Positions 13,640 to 26,129 of a stretch of DNA of 64,000 nucleotides are shown here, one piece after another. This stretch comes from Lepas anatifera (taxonomy: Eukaryota > Arthropoda > Thecostraca > Lepadidae). Under the pieces are notes generated by a model. The model was not told the origin of the DNA. It did no database searches and saw only the letters and a list, made by a program, of their open reading frames with translations. Location: contig JAOTON010001136.1 of NCBI GenBank assembly GCA_034440635.1, forward strand, positions 926,001 through 990,000, given 5' to 3'. A program made the position numbers and the translations under genes. How positions within the stretch are numbered: the stretch's first letter is position 1; the number at the start of each line of letters is the position of its first letter.

Positions 13640-14160
13640 TTGACGGGGGCGGGTACCCGCCCCTCCCTCGGGTTTTTCGAAGATAGCAGAAAAACGGCGG
13701 CGCGTAGCGCCGCTGTACTTGGCATACCTTTTCCCTCACCATTTTTACAACTTATGTGAAAATTTTAAGGTTAGGGTCATCTCAGGTCAGGTCACCAGTA
13801 CAGGTCAAGTGACCCGACCTAAAAAAAGTTTAAGATAGCATAAGTCGGAGCAGGGTGAACTTATCAGATTGAAACTCATATCATATAATGGCCCCACCGA
13901 GTTCTCTAAAATATGTTCCGGTATTTTTGATATAGATGACCTAAGGTCAGGAACGAGGCATGACCTCTCCATTGGAAATACATGGGAAAAGTACTTAAAA
14001 GTACGTACCTTAACCTATAACTTTACCAGATCTCAATAGCTCTAATTGCATAAGAGTTATGTCCCGTTTGCTTGAGCACTGCATATTTGAGTGAAAATGG
14101 CCTATCGTGAGGTAACTTGACCTTTGAAGGTCAAACCATTGACGTGAGCGCTTAAACATG
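13640..14160 (+). repeat. AGGTCA-rich interspersed repeat, copy 2
   Basis: Shares ordered blocks with 6040-6560: tttttcg, acttggcat, ggtcaggt, gatgacctagg-type and ccttggaaata/gcatggg-type segments. Rich in AGGTCA and its complement. Confidence 0.5.
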
Positions 14161-15839
14161 CGAAGTAATTTCTTACTGAATTCACACGAGCTTTCTAATG
14201 TACTTAACCCTTATATGTTCGGAGTTAGAAGGGGGTCATCGATGGCCCCGGTGGAGTGAAGGTGGCGCCGGACCCCCGGTGGGGCGCGGGTTAAAAGGGT
14301 ACGTGAAGAAGCTTGTCATCGCAAAGGTCAGTGATTTTATGTTTTTTTAATTTTGTTACCTGTTATCGAATGACCGTCTTGCTTACGTTACTCGAGTTTC
14401 TCCATTGAAAAATAATTTTGGGCAATTTGAAACACCCGCAAGCACCATGACGTGTTGCGGCAGGTCTAGAGTAGTAAGTGCGTATATGTTTCATTTCAGG
14501 TGCTTTTGAATGATTTTTCAAAACGTAATCTATTTCTTCTATAATTCGATAACACCCTGTTTTTCAGACTCATTCTAGGAGAAAAGAATGGCCTCACATG
14601 GTTTAGAAAGGATGCCATAACTTGTTGACCTCATCTGACCTGATATTAATATTTGGTGGTAAGTTGTCGAGTTAATCACCCTGAAGGCCAGAAAAACGAC
14701 GTACGTCTTGTTTAAATCGGCGCATAATAATTCGCAAAAAAACCGAGGGGAGGGATCCGATCTGACCCTCACTACGGTCTCGGGAACCGGAGCTGACACG
14801 GAAAAACTTGAAACGGCGCTGGAAGTGTCTTACTGTCTTCTACTTTCAAATTCAAAAGTCAGCTTGAACCATGTCTGTAGACCCGTGACGTCACAGAGGG
14901 CTAAAATGAGTCAAATTCTGACCAACTTAGCTTTATAACCTATCATTTTACAAACTTTATAACTATAACTATTAGCTTTTTACCTTTATAACTCGCTAAC
15001 CATTAGACATAGAACAAAGTCAAAGCCATCGATGAGTTCATCTAGACCCAAACATTTGAATGATATGCAACATGTCCTTGAAAGGTACCATCGCACTCTT
15101 CACCTCAGGTGAAGGTCAAGTTAAATAAAAACCTTTTCAGGCTCATGTTTTACATTATTTGAATCCTTGGGTCATGCTCGTCACTATGATGTGCAAATTT
15201 ACTGCTGTAACTTACCTCGTCCAAAAGTTAAAGACCCAAACAACTTCGAAAACTGCAACTTTTCGTGACCTCTGGTGACCTTGTTATTGACCTGACTTCA
15301 AAATGGTTGCTAGCAGACAGGCTTGTCCCTTCAAAAGATTTCGCATGATGTTTAGAAACCTAATCTAGTTCTTCTCTTCTAGACGCCGAGCTACACCCTG
15401 TCGGCCTCATTTTTGAATACTATAATCGTCTTACATGGGTTTCGAAATGTCTTCAAAACTCGTTGACCTGGCCGGCCCTAATGCCAATTTTGGTCATTAG
15501 TTGTGGAATCAATCACTCTAAAGGTGTGCAAAGTGACGAGGCTCTCACTTCAATTGAATCGGAGGCATTTGCGAAAAACCAAAGGAGGTCTAATCGGACC
15601 CACCAGCGGTGAAATCGCTCAGTATAAATCGAAGTACTGAATTTGTATCTGACCAAAGAAATTAGTCACAAAACCTATGTATTTTTGGAAACAGCAACTG
15701 AGAAACACAGGCTCCATAAAACAATTGCTGGCCTGTGGAGTGTTTGGAACACTGGGTGAGATGAAATAGATTGTTTGGTAGTGAATAACTGCTCGATTGG
15801 ATGCTTATATAAGCAAATTGCGTTAGGCAGTTTGAAGAA

Positions 15840-16012
15840 TGCCTGAAATTTTAGGCATTCTGCAGAATGCCTAGGCATTCTGCAGAATGCCCAGACGCTT
15901 TGGCAATCTGCAGATTGCCTAGGCATTTTGCAGATTGCCTAGGCATTTTGCAGAATGCCAAACTGGCTGGGCAATTTGCAGAATGCCTAGGCATTCTGCA
16001 GAATGCCTGGTT
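15840..16012 (-). repeat. Subterminal palindrome cluster, right arm
   Basis: Mirror copy of the left cluster with the same aggcattctgcagaatgcct units and slight sequence changes. Confidence 0.85.
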
Positions 16013-16684
16013 CTTCACCCTGCCTGTAACATATATATCTACTCGTTCCTACCTAAATATTAACTTATATATTTAGGGAGGGACTAGCCGTTGTCATTTT
16101 AGATCGTGTACGTTGACACGAAAAACAGCTCTTATACTGATGCAGGGTGTTTGTAGGAAACAATATATGCTTAAAAAATCATATGTGTAACATTTTAGGT
16201 TCAGCTTTCAGCTTAAATCTACCAAATGTCACATTTGTCCACCCGTATATTCAAAACGTAGACAGCCGTCTACAATACGAGCAATAAGCAAAGGTCATGA
16301 AATCAACACAAGTTCTCACATTAGACCAAAAATACCTTCCATTATAAATAACCGCACTTCATTCACTGGAGATCCAAAAGGAGCCGAAGGAGCGAGGCTT
16401 CCAAACCAACCAAGAAGAAGCCATTTCATCCCCAAACAGTCCGCTAAAGGCGAAAAATTGCGCAATCCGTGAATAAAACCGCACTTCCCAGATCCCAAGC
16501 ATGTTAAAAGTTCCATAGAACCTTTATATCTTGCTACTTACTTCCTAATAATCCATGGACCCCGGACGACTCAAGATAGGAAGAAGAAAAACATGTTACA
16601 TCGACCGGGCCAATCACATTTTCACAGTATTCCAAACTCCCGTTTTACCGATTGGTCAATGGTGTAATTTGTGTCAGCAAAACT

Positions 16685-16690
16685 TTTATT
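16685..16690 (-). other. Poly(A) signal for the C-type lectin gene
   Basis: AATAAA on the minus strand, about 140 bp after the lectin stop codon, a normal distance for a short 3' UTR. Confidence 0.55.
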
Positions 16691-16827
16691 AAGCCCATTT
16701 GGCTTATTGTCAAAGCAGGGAAAACATTAGCTAGAACATGCTGGGCAGTACTACAGGCAAGACTAGCAGTAAGGATCTGCAGCAATGCCTATATCCGCTG
16801 GGTAGCAACGGTGGAACCTATCGACTT

Positions 16828-17314
16828 TTAAATCACAATTTGACACATCGGGTAGTTTTTTGTGTTGCATTCAAGGTCGTTCCATTCACCATACCCTTTG
16901 TCGTCCCACAGTTCAACGCAGTCCTGTTTGCCGCCGCTGTCATTTGGCTGTGAGCTACTCCACACATGACCGAGACCAGAGCTTCCAACCACCCCTCTGC
17001 CATCGTCACCCACAAACAGACCCTCCTCCACTTCATCCGTGATGCCAAGCCAGACGTGTCGTTTTTGCGCCAGTCCCGCAGCACACAGATTCTCGTTTCG
17101 TGTGCGCGGCACCGCCAGTGTAGCCTTCGGGTGCAGTTGCTGGCAGAGGTCGCGAGCCTTCTGGTGAATGACGGTGACGTTCAGCAGCTGATAACATTTT
17201 AGGGCGCACGGCAGAAATCCCGGAGGACATTGGCCGCTCGTGTGGTCTAGCACATAGATGTGCGAAACATTGTCTTCCTCACTGGTTTCGATGAGCGGAC
17301 TCAGTTTCGCCAGA
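16828..17314 (-). CDS. C-type lectin domain, terminal exon
   Basis: The exon begins after a plausible acceptor (pyrimidine tract, then GCTGTCACAG, AG at 17315-17316) and ends at a stop at 16828-16830, about 161 residues. It holds nearly a whole long-form C-type lectin-like domain: CPPGFLPCALKCYQLL (first cysteine pair), ARDLCQQL, ENLCAAGL, WLGITDEVEEGLFV, SSSQPNDSGG, DCVELWDD, and WNDLECNTKNYPMC. The cysteines expected for the conserved disulfides are present. QPN occupies the position of EPN (mannose-type) or QPD (galactose-type), and WND is the second calcium-site motif, so carbohydrate binding is possible. Such proteins are usually secreted; the signal-peptide exon must lie upstream (higher coordinates) and was not found. 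If the sequence is unspliced, the frame continues upstream to 17412. Confidence 0.82.
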
Positions 17315-17699
17315 CTGTGACAGCTTACAGCTCGGAAATAAAAAGGCCCGGCACCAGACACGAGAGAAGAAGAAAAGGCAACGTGCGCTGGGCAGAAGAC
17401 ATGCTCTACCACGTCAAGTGCTATGTCACGAAACTGTTTCTGTCTGGTTTATGTGTCAATCACGTCGTCACCGCTAGTGATACAATCCACACGACGCGCT
17501 CACTTTTATACATAGGATCATGGGTATCAAGTTGCGGGGAGGGGAGGGGCGAGGAACGCGCCGCCCCGACTCGCGAATCAGGGAGAGTGCTCCCCCATTG
17601 GGAAACGACCTAGCTTGTTTTGCATTTTCTCTCTATTACTTGCGTGAGCCTATGTAAATGTGTTGGTAAGGTGAATCATCGATAGCGTTTTCAGAGACA

Positions 17700-17754
17700 C
17701 CCTGGACTGGCGATGATGGGGCCAAGCCGGCTCCCCATCATCGCCAGTCCAGGG
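17700..17754. repeat. Perfect 22-bp inverted repeat with 11-nt loop
   Basis: Arms 17700-17721 and 17733-17754 are exactly complementary (ccctggactggcgatgat...), loop ccaagccggct. A stable hairpin in otherwise unremarkable sequence. Confidence 0.9.
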
Positions 17755-18593
17755 TCCGTCCCTGAGCGCAAAACGCCGGTGTGACGTCATTGCACAGGAC
17801 TCGTCCGACTGAGGTGGGCATGTCCGACCTATGCTGGGAAGGTGATTCCCTTTTCACCCAGTGATCCGGGAAAGACCGGCCCGAGGCGTGACCGGCGGCA
17901 GGTTTTCTCAGTGCACGAGGCGAAAATGAACACATTTCACAGATAAGGGTTCATATAGAGCTCCCACACCTCGTCTTATCTTCCAATGATAACCATGAAA
18001 TTTACTCGGCGTGTAAGCTTGTAACGCTGCTTTTCTTATCGAATGAAATGGGCTAAAACATCACTGGAATATCTCGCTATGGCAGAATCAATTAGGGCAA
18101 AGTTACAAAACTAGTCTAAAGGAGAGATAAAGCAATGGAACCGTAAGTAATGGGCGAGAAAGCTTAACAGCAAAACAAGCCTTAGATATTTCCACACTGC
18201 ATAAAAAAAGTCGAGGAAGACGTTATCTACGATAACACTCACGCATCAGTCATACTTCACCAGGCGAGGGCGAATGCCCTACCCGTGCGGGCTAAAAAAG
18301 GCACACAAATGAGGACTCGACATGCATAACATGGAAAACGGAGCTGAGACTAGCAATATTTTCTGTTCAATCTGAAAGCTTTTCAGAAGAATGAAACATA
18401 TTCTACAGCTACAGAAACCATATCTATATTCAGGACGAAAAAATATCGGAACCGATGACTGCTTTTTTAGTTAGACACCATGGACAGAAGTAAGGAAGGA
18501 CTCTTTAAAATCCAGACGACGAGAAGAAATAGGAAAAACAAATTTGACCAGTCTCCGCCGGAGAAACCGATGTAAAGGCAGATCCTCGGAATT

Positions 18594-18594
18594 C

Positions 18595-18645
<51 letters not shown>

Positions 18646-18726
18646 TACCATCACCATCATAATCATCATCGTCGCCGTCGTTATCGTCGCCGTCGTCATC
18701 ATTATCATCGTTATCATCATCATCCA
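18594..18726 (+). repeat. CAT/CGT trinucleotide microsatellite
   Basis: A run of about 17 CAT units grading into CGT and CGC variants. The histidine-rich or methionine-rich frames across it are artefacts of the repeat. Confidence 0.95.
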
Positions 18727-21654
18727 AGTATCAACTTTTTAATTTCGGACGTTGGTAAACATTTACTCATTTTCCCGATATTTAGAAAGAAGTACACGGA
18801 GGCTCCAGCAGTGGAATCTTCCTTATTTAAAAGGAATGTGGCACCTTCTTAATGGGATTTGAATCGAGACAGTCATGTGATAGAGCTTGCCGGGAAACCA
18901 CTTGATCCAAAATTCCATTTGCCTCAGAACTTACCGTTCGAGGAAAAAAAGTAAAAATTTGCAGCATTTCGAACCCTCCTCCCCCGGTGGTCACGTGGTA
19001 TGATTTAAACTTGGAAACGTGACGTAACGCTAATGTCAATACTGCACGGACAAATATTTCTGGCCTGGACATCTCTGAAACCCACCTGTTAAACGTGCTC
19101 CCGGGACTGGCGACTACAAAAGCCTATAACTTTCTTCAATAACTAGTTCGAGAAGTGAATGTTTTTCAATATATGAAGAAAATAGCCGAAATACATCAGT
19201 GTCATTTTGGTTCCTAGTAATAGCCTCTTTTAGCATTTGTATTCGCATTCATTTGTGGCTCAGATGAAAGAGGATCAATCTGGCACAAAGCATTACCAAA
19301 TCTTACACCTATTTGGTATCGCACGATGTGGAGGTATTATTATCAAATGAAAAACATTATTAAAGGATGATGGGTATGGTTCGAATGGCAGCATGTTTCG
19401 GAAACCTAAATTTTCTCTAAAATCATCGGAGATATTTCAGGCAGCCTGTGACTGAAAATGTTTGTGCCATAATGGTGATCAGTTATCACCAAATTACCTT
19501 TAGGTTTGATTTCAAGTTCAGGAGATATCTAAAATTTTGGACTTTTAACATTTTTCATGTAGCTTTTCGTCACAAACTGAGGAATCTAAAAAACCTGGGA
19601 CCAATATTTTGAGCCCAATATTTTCATTCCCCCAATTCAATTTGCATGGGTGATCATTTTGTGATGCCTGGCTATACTTCTGAGGTTATGGGCCTGAAAC
19701 TTTTCTTGGACAGTCCAGTTCTTTATCGGCGTGATCATTATTTTTAATTCCTCAAAATAGGAATGGTATCATCTTTAACACCAGGACTCCATCTCAGCCG
19801 ATCTATCCTCTGCCCGAACCTAACCCAGTAGTGGGACAGATGCGAACATTTGACATGGTGTGATATTTGTTCCTCTACTGTTCAATCTCCTACAGCTTTA
19901 TTTTCTTGTCAAAATATTTCCAAGATAATAAGAACACCTACATCACTAGCTCGTGTCCTTGACTCAGCTTCTTTGTCCGCGGGAGAAGTATAAAAGTGTG
20001 TGAATCCCTCCCTCTCCTAGCAATTTTTCAGAAGAAATAGGGCCCTATCCATTATGTTCAATAAAATTTTCTCAAGCCCACTGCAATCTAAAATCGCACC
20101 AAGGTGTCATATTCCCTTTAAACCCAATTTACTGAAATCATTACAACTTACAAGTCCTGGAAGCCTAGGAGGCCCCAAATTTACAATACCGGCCCGGTCC
20201 TTCAACGTTTTACTAGACCGCATGCACAGCCAGATCTAGGTGAAACGTTTTGGGGGAGGGGTGGAAACTGGGGAAACGTGAAAGATATGGTGTTTATGAA
20301 GAAAGTCGACCAAAATGGGTTAAAATTGCGCACATTTGACCGTTTTGGCCGAGCTACCCTCCCCCTCTGATCCACCCCCAAACCGCACGTGTCACTATGA
20401 AGCGATACCTGACGTGAGGGAAGTGAATATACCTAAGTGACATTGGGCCCAGGAGGAGAACAATTACCGCTGTGTAAAAGGAGCGGCATCAACATCACAC
20501 GCACTCAACCGAAAACGAAGGTGCACACAACATGACAACACCTGTCGGGGAAATGGAACAAGTTGTTCATCCAAGTCGAAAGCTGGCCAACAGTGCGGCG
20601 CACAATGCCCGGAAGCCGTAATAGAGGGTTGGGAGCAGGAAGACGGGCGTGGCTTTTCCACATCGGACGATTACTCGATGACCTCTGCCATTGGGACGCC
20701 GCTTTCGATTCATAATTGACCTGACAGCGGGATGGAGTGATACAGCGCGGGAGCTGCGCGCAGAACAGCGGACCGGTCTGCACGGAGCGGGCGAAACCGG
20801 GGTCCCAGCCACTCCGCCAGAACCAGCCGACAGCAGGTAGTGATAATACGATGGTTCTAATGAACCCGCAATTCGTGCAGGTATATCAAATGTGTGCAGT
20901 GACGGCGGGACGTCTGAATTTAAGGGGGGCACCATGAAATTTTCAACTCTTTTTTCCCGTCAACGTCATAGGGTTAGCGTTAAAATTTCTAATTTAAGGG
21001 GGGGCACCGTACCCCGGTACCCCCAGTTCTGCCACCAGTCAATGTGTGCTCATGCAACGAACATGCTTTTAAAACTGTGTCCTTAAATACCACGCCCAGC
21101 AGATATGGAGTCGAATCGCTAACTGATACAAAACATCGTGGTTGATTTACTTGATTTACTGCCACTAAAGTAATTGAAATCCTTTGCGCCACCCACTCTT
21201 GCCGTAACACGCGATTCTCATTCCAGGCTCCCAGGGGGGCAGAACGCTGCAATAAGTCAAAGTACTGCTGCTTACTACTCCGCTGAGTAGTTAGGAGTCC
21301 CGCCAAGGTCGAAGTGTTCCGATCAAGTTTCTAGCCTTCTAGCTTTGAAGTATAAATTCTTAGTTGAACCAAATATTATTTACAAGTTTAATCAATCATT
21401 TCTGCTTCAGCTTAGGTGTAAGACACTGAAGCTATCGGATTGGGTTGTTTCTTGATACTGGTATAGTCTCACACGATCCATATTTTGATTATGAGATCAG
21501 TGCAATCCTATTTCCTGGTTCCTATTTTGAAAATCGTTCATTTCCCATACGCTTTTCAGAGCTCCTCAGGAATCTAACGCATCTATTTCTGCTGTTAACC
21601 ACGTTTAGTTTGGTCTCTTTCCATAGACAACTATAAACAATTGTACTGTCATCC

Positions 21655-21830
21655 ACTGCCAGAGTTGTTATAACACCTGAAAATTGCATATTGAATATTG
21701 TGTCGACAGTTTATTGAACTCCAAAGCTGTCAAAACACCTGAAAACTGTGCACCGAGTATTGTTTTGACAGTCTATCGCGCTCCAGAGTTGCTATGTCAC
21801 TTGAAAATTGTACATCGAATAGGTACTGCT
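21655..21830 (+). repeat. Degenerate tandem repeat, about 60 bp x 3
   Basis: Successive variants of ccagagttgttataacacct and gaaaattg-a-attgaatatt. Confidence 0.7.
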
Positions 21831-23059
21831 CGTGAGGCACCATGGACTGCACTTCTCACTCTTCTGGGGGATTGCCGGACTAAACTGCTTAAACACCCAC
21901 TCAAATTGAAGTGTGCTTCTTCGCTAAACCGCATGTAGCGCAAAAATGTGGCTCACGACACACTTTCTTGAAAACCCGCACTGCAACTTCTAGTGCACGG
22001 GCACCTTCTATGGCAGAAGGTGAGAGTCAGTGCGTGCCAGCCGCTGAGCCGTGCTTCGCTGACACCCAGTTCTTGTCTGAGGCGCAGCAGCGACTCAGTC
22101 GGACGGCGCAGGAGAATCTCTCCTGTCCTGGCAGCGGTGTCTTCGATTCTTTTCCGGTTTTCTTCCACTGTACATACTAGCTATTCAGGGCTGACATAGC
22201 TGCCTTTTCCGGGGTTATAAATCCTGTTCCAAATTATGCTTCAGGGCAGCGCTTCCCTGGCTTTGAAGGAGCTTTTGAACTTCCTCTGCCTTTGAACGAT
22301 AGATAAAGTCTCAAAGTAAACTTGCACTCGGTATCTTTGCTGTCTGGTTTGCTTTATAGGGCAAACTATTCTCAGTAAGATAAAAATGCATGAAAACAAA
22401 ACAACAAGATTCGATTTAAGGTCCCGGCATGTGTTTTTCCCAATCTGAAAGCAGTCATTTACGAAAAAACCGTCAGTTTTTTCATGACGCCCTGCACGAG
22501 AGACAGCACCCCTCACGGCTGCAGCATTTGAATGGTTCGTCAGGTCAGTTGTGTGAAGGAGAGAACAAGGGCGACTACAGGGCGAAGGTTTAGAGTAGAA
22601 CATTAAATAGTCACTAGTCCATTGCGTAAATAGCGTTCTAGACGTAATAGTAGAGCGGGCATAAACGGTATCACAGACTTCTTTAATGAATAAAAACCAC
22701 GTACGTTGCATGCAATTTATGATGCCATGAAACTATATAGTTTTTCTAGCGGAAGTTCCCTGAGCTCGAGCCGAAAAAGGAAATATACGTCCGATGAAAA
22801 ACATCCACCGAAAAAAACATTCCGGTACTAGCAATACATCCAACAGAACGTTGAACTACATACCGCCAAGAAATAAATACATCTGGCCAGATCAGGGCCG
22901 GATCTAGGGGAGGCGAGGCGGTGGAGGAGACTCCACTTGGGCTGAACTTAAGCACTGAAAACGGCCCCTCATAGGGGGCCTGATGATGACTAGAGTTTTA
23001 GCGCACTGCAGCTGCAGAGGCTATACGTGCCTATCATAGGGAGCTCCAATGATGTCTGG

Positions 23060-23290
23060 TGAGCGTTCCGAAAGTTAATTTTTGGAACCCAAACGCCACC
23101 AGAGTGTTGGTTTTGCGTCCGCCCCCGCCCCCCCCCCCAGTTGATTTCTGGGCCCCACAAGTTTACCTATGGGAGATCCAAGGGTTGGTCTCGTGGGGTC
23201 TCAAGAGTGAGTCTCGGGTATCCCAAGAGTTGGTCTCGGGGGACCCAAATATTAGTTTCTGGGGGCCCCAGGTTTAGGTATCAGACCTAT
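23060..23290 (+). repeat. Degenerate short tandem repeat
   Basis: Variants of gggtctcaagagtgagtctc and cccaagagttggtctcgggg, mixed with C-rich tracts. Confidence 0.6.
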
Positions 23291-25702
23291 CAGAGGCCCC
23301 CAAGTCCTTGCCACAAAAATGTCCCCACAAGAAAATCCCCATTATACAGACGGGGAATAAGGACACTATAAGGCCATTCGGTCTCATAAAAGGGAACAAT
23401 GAGGCATGGGCCGCCAGGAAAGTGTCGCCAGTGTCATCAGCAAAGGGCCAAGTGTCGATCTCTTACTATGTCCGCAGCTGTTATGCTGGTACATAGTGGT
23501 ACATCCAGAGGGAGAGGTGCAATATGGGTATGTAACTGCAAACCCCGAGTTTCTAAGATTTTCTAGGAAAATTGTTTTCTTTAAGATTGTTGGCCTTGTT
23601 GCCTCCACCAAACAACCGACTGCATCCGCCACTGGTCCCTTAAAAGTTACCTCAATCACTTTGTCATTGATAAAGTGTATTAGCTTAATCATTGGCTCAT
23701 ATTGGGACCCAGCCTTGGAAATATTGAGCTGTGTATGTACGTTAAAAATAGAAACCTCACAAATTATTCATTTTGCAAAGATTCCACGCTCGACAACTCC
23801 ATGTTACAGTCATCCCACTATTTCTAATAAGATTTCGAGTGATGCTACAAAATTTGATAACAGCCTTGGATTATCCACGCTTTCCACTTTACTAGAGACC
23901 AGACGTGATAGGTTTTTAACGGTATTTGAGGGAGCTACTTGCATCCGAATCTTTTGGGGATAGTTAAAAAAATGATTTCACGCATCAAATTATTAGAGCT
24001 ACGTGCGAAACTGTACCAAAGCGACAAGCAGACTTCACCTGAAAAGACTGCCGCCCCACTCCAGGTTGTGCTCTAACAGGATGCGTGGGCGAGGCGGAAC
24101 TACCTGGGTGGAGCGGCATCTCCCTCTCCCACATGGCACTCCCACTTGCCCATGCCCGCAAGCCCATCTGGCCGTTTCTTCTAGCCCAGGTTGGAACAGC
24201 GGCGTCCAGTGGCCAGACTGATCCAGGCCGGAGCGGCTGCTTGGCGGCAACAGGAGGAGGCCAAGTGAATTCCAGTGCACAGCTGTCTGCCAACAAATCA
24301 TATGGTTCGCCCACGACAATTGTGTTCCACAGCCACCATTTTCAGACCATTGAATGAGGCTCAGGAAACGAAACTTTAGCCCAGATTCAACAATAAATGA
24401 CTTGAAGCTATAGATATCAGCGCACAGCGCCACCGCGTCACACCCAATTTCGGTATCTCGATATACCAGTATTGTACACAATCTCTCCAACTCTACCATC
24501 AGATTCGGTATGCCCGGAATCGCTTTGTCTGTGGCGCTATGGCTTGGAATGGCGGGCCTGAGGCAGCAGCGCGCCGACGGTTGTCCTTCGCAGGTCGTGA
24601 CCTCGCACGCGGGGGCACGCCAGCACGCCGGCTGATCGACCTGTCGACGCGGTGGCCATGACGACAGACGCCAAGCTCACGACACCACAATCCCGCTGCA
24701 GCGTAGCCTATCGGACCGCCACCGGCCCTGCTGGTGCAACGCCAGCGCGAGGGTCAGCACGAGTCGCCAGCAACTGTCGGGATCAGCTTCAGCATCTGGG
24801 GGAGTTCGGGGCGTGGGAGGATAACGACTTCGATGCAGTTCAGTTCGCGCGACAAGGGTCACATGTATCCGGTTTGAAAGCAGGCTTGTTTGGCTGGTTT
24901 CGAGAATGACTCAGATCTCGACTCGCAGATTAGCAGCATTTCCAGCTCTACCGTGTGTAGTGAGTTCAGATTTTAACGCGGGGAGAATGTGACTAGTGAC
25001 CCGACCACTTTGTTTCACTACTATGGAAAATATATATTTGGCATTAATCATTGCCCACCGCAGTCGCTCACAAAAGGATATAGACTCCGTTTCGAAGGTA
25101 CGATACAAGGATCCAAACTTCACTAGATACCGAGAAAGAATGTCTCAGTTTGCTCACAAAGCACCACTAAGAATATTTGGAACTGTATTTGCAGTACCTC
25201 GCCAGCGACTGACGTCTCAGGGGTTGATCAGAAAACGGAAAAGTTCACGAACTCAAGATCAAAATAGACCCCTCTAGCCCACATGGCAGCTGCCTTGTCT
25301 CATTCAAGGCTAACGCCCCTTTCACACCCACTTCTCAAATATGACACCCACGCACTGCCATGTCTTCACGTGAATTCCCATCTTGCCCGGCGCCATCACA
25401 AGGCTCCACCATCGCCCACAGCCGCTGATAAAATCACCCAGGAACCCACACCCTTACCCCGTGGCACGTTTTTGCCGCGGTACTCTCAAACCTCCTGCAG
25501 GTGTACCTGCTGGCTGGGTAGCGGTTTTTCTTCGCATGAATCAAGAGCAAGGCACACTGGGCTCCTGCACGCACCCCGTTGGAAGACATATCGACCGGAT
25601 ACGGCGCGAGCGAGCGGTGCCAGCCTGCCGGGGACATCCCGCAACGGGGTACACCGGCGTCCACTCGGCAGGAAAAACCGACACGGCCTTCCCGTTTGGA
25701 AC

Positions 25703-25946
25703 TCATGAGCAAGCTGATTGAAGCGCACTTAAGTGCTCAGGGCCGCTGACGTCAGTCGGCCGAATACCACTGCAGCCACGCCACCAGGGACAGCTCGACA
25801 AATATTTACGCCGTGAATGTGATCCGTCACAGCCGTCGGGAGCAATTGCATCGACAGGCGGCACGTTGACATAAACAATGAAAATACCATGCAGCCGCAT
25901 TGATGATTTGACGAGGAGACACACAATGGCACCATAGGTGACCAGT
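25703..25946 (-). CDS. Possible terminal exon of a 7-TM chemoreceptor-like protein (weak)
   Basis: A strong acceptor (TTCTTGTTTTCTCAG) is followed by a hydrophobic segment, GTLVTYGAIVCLLVKSS. Arthropod gustatory receptors characteristically have an intron just before a TYxxxxx(Q/E)F motif in the last membrane helix, and this resembles that arrangement. Against it, the QF residues are replaced, the tail of about 65 residues is long for the family, and no matching upstream exons were found. It could equally be chance. Confidence 0.2.
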
Positions 25947-26129
25947 GTGCCTGAGAAAACAAGAAAGTGCATCGCAAATGGATTTCTATATCCATCGAAA
26001 TAAGAGCACAGACAAAAGAGCCCACGCTGGCCACAAAGTAGGTGAAGGAGAGGAGCTACCAGTGGAACTGATACTATTCAGTGACAGAAACCTGCTCTGC
26101 TTAAAACGCCGAAGATCATTAATCGAACC

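Larger units (their letters stand above)
11746..16030. mobile_element. 4.3-kb inverted-repeat element, non-autonomous
   Basis: The left end gttacaggcagggtgaagaa and the right end are reverse complements. The complementarity, at moderate identity, continues inward for roughly 1.2 kb: 11746 to about 12930 against about 14870 to 16030. Landmarks on each arm are the palindrome cluster, the segment around tacataggttttgtgactaa, the caaaactcgttgacc-type segment, and an AGGTCA-rich segment. The core (12.93-14.87 kb) shows no recognisable transposase. It resembles a foldback or long-TIR DNA element; two copies of one repeat inserted head to head is the alternative. Confidence 0.7.
17755..25702. other. 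No gene recognised apart from simple repeats
   Basis: If the lectin gene is multi-exonic, its upstream exon or exons should lie here or further right; none could be identified. A short hydrophobic minus-strand segment near 24720-24780 is noted but unsupported. Confidence 0.5.

Noticed and set aside
18544..18852. Histidine-rich open frame
   Set aside because: It is the translation of a CAT microsatellite, and the opposite strand gives a methionine-rich frame across the same repeat.
24677..24862. Hydrophobic stretch LVLTLALALHQQG as a lectin signal-peptide exon
   Set aside because: No suitable ATG close upstream and no convincing donor in the right phase to join the lectin exon.
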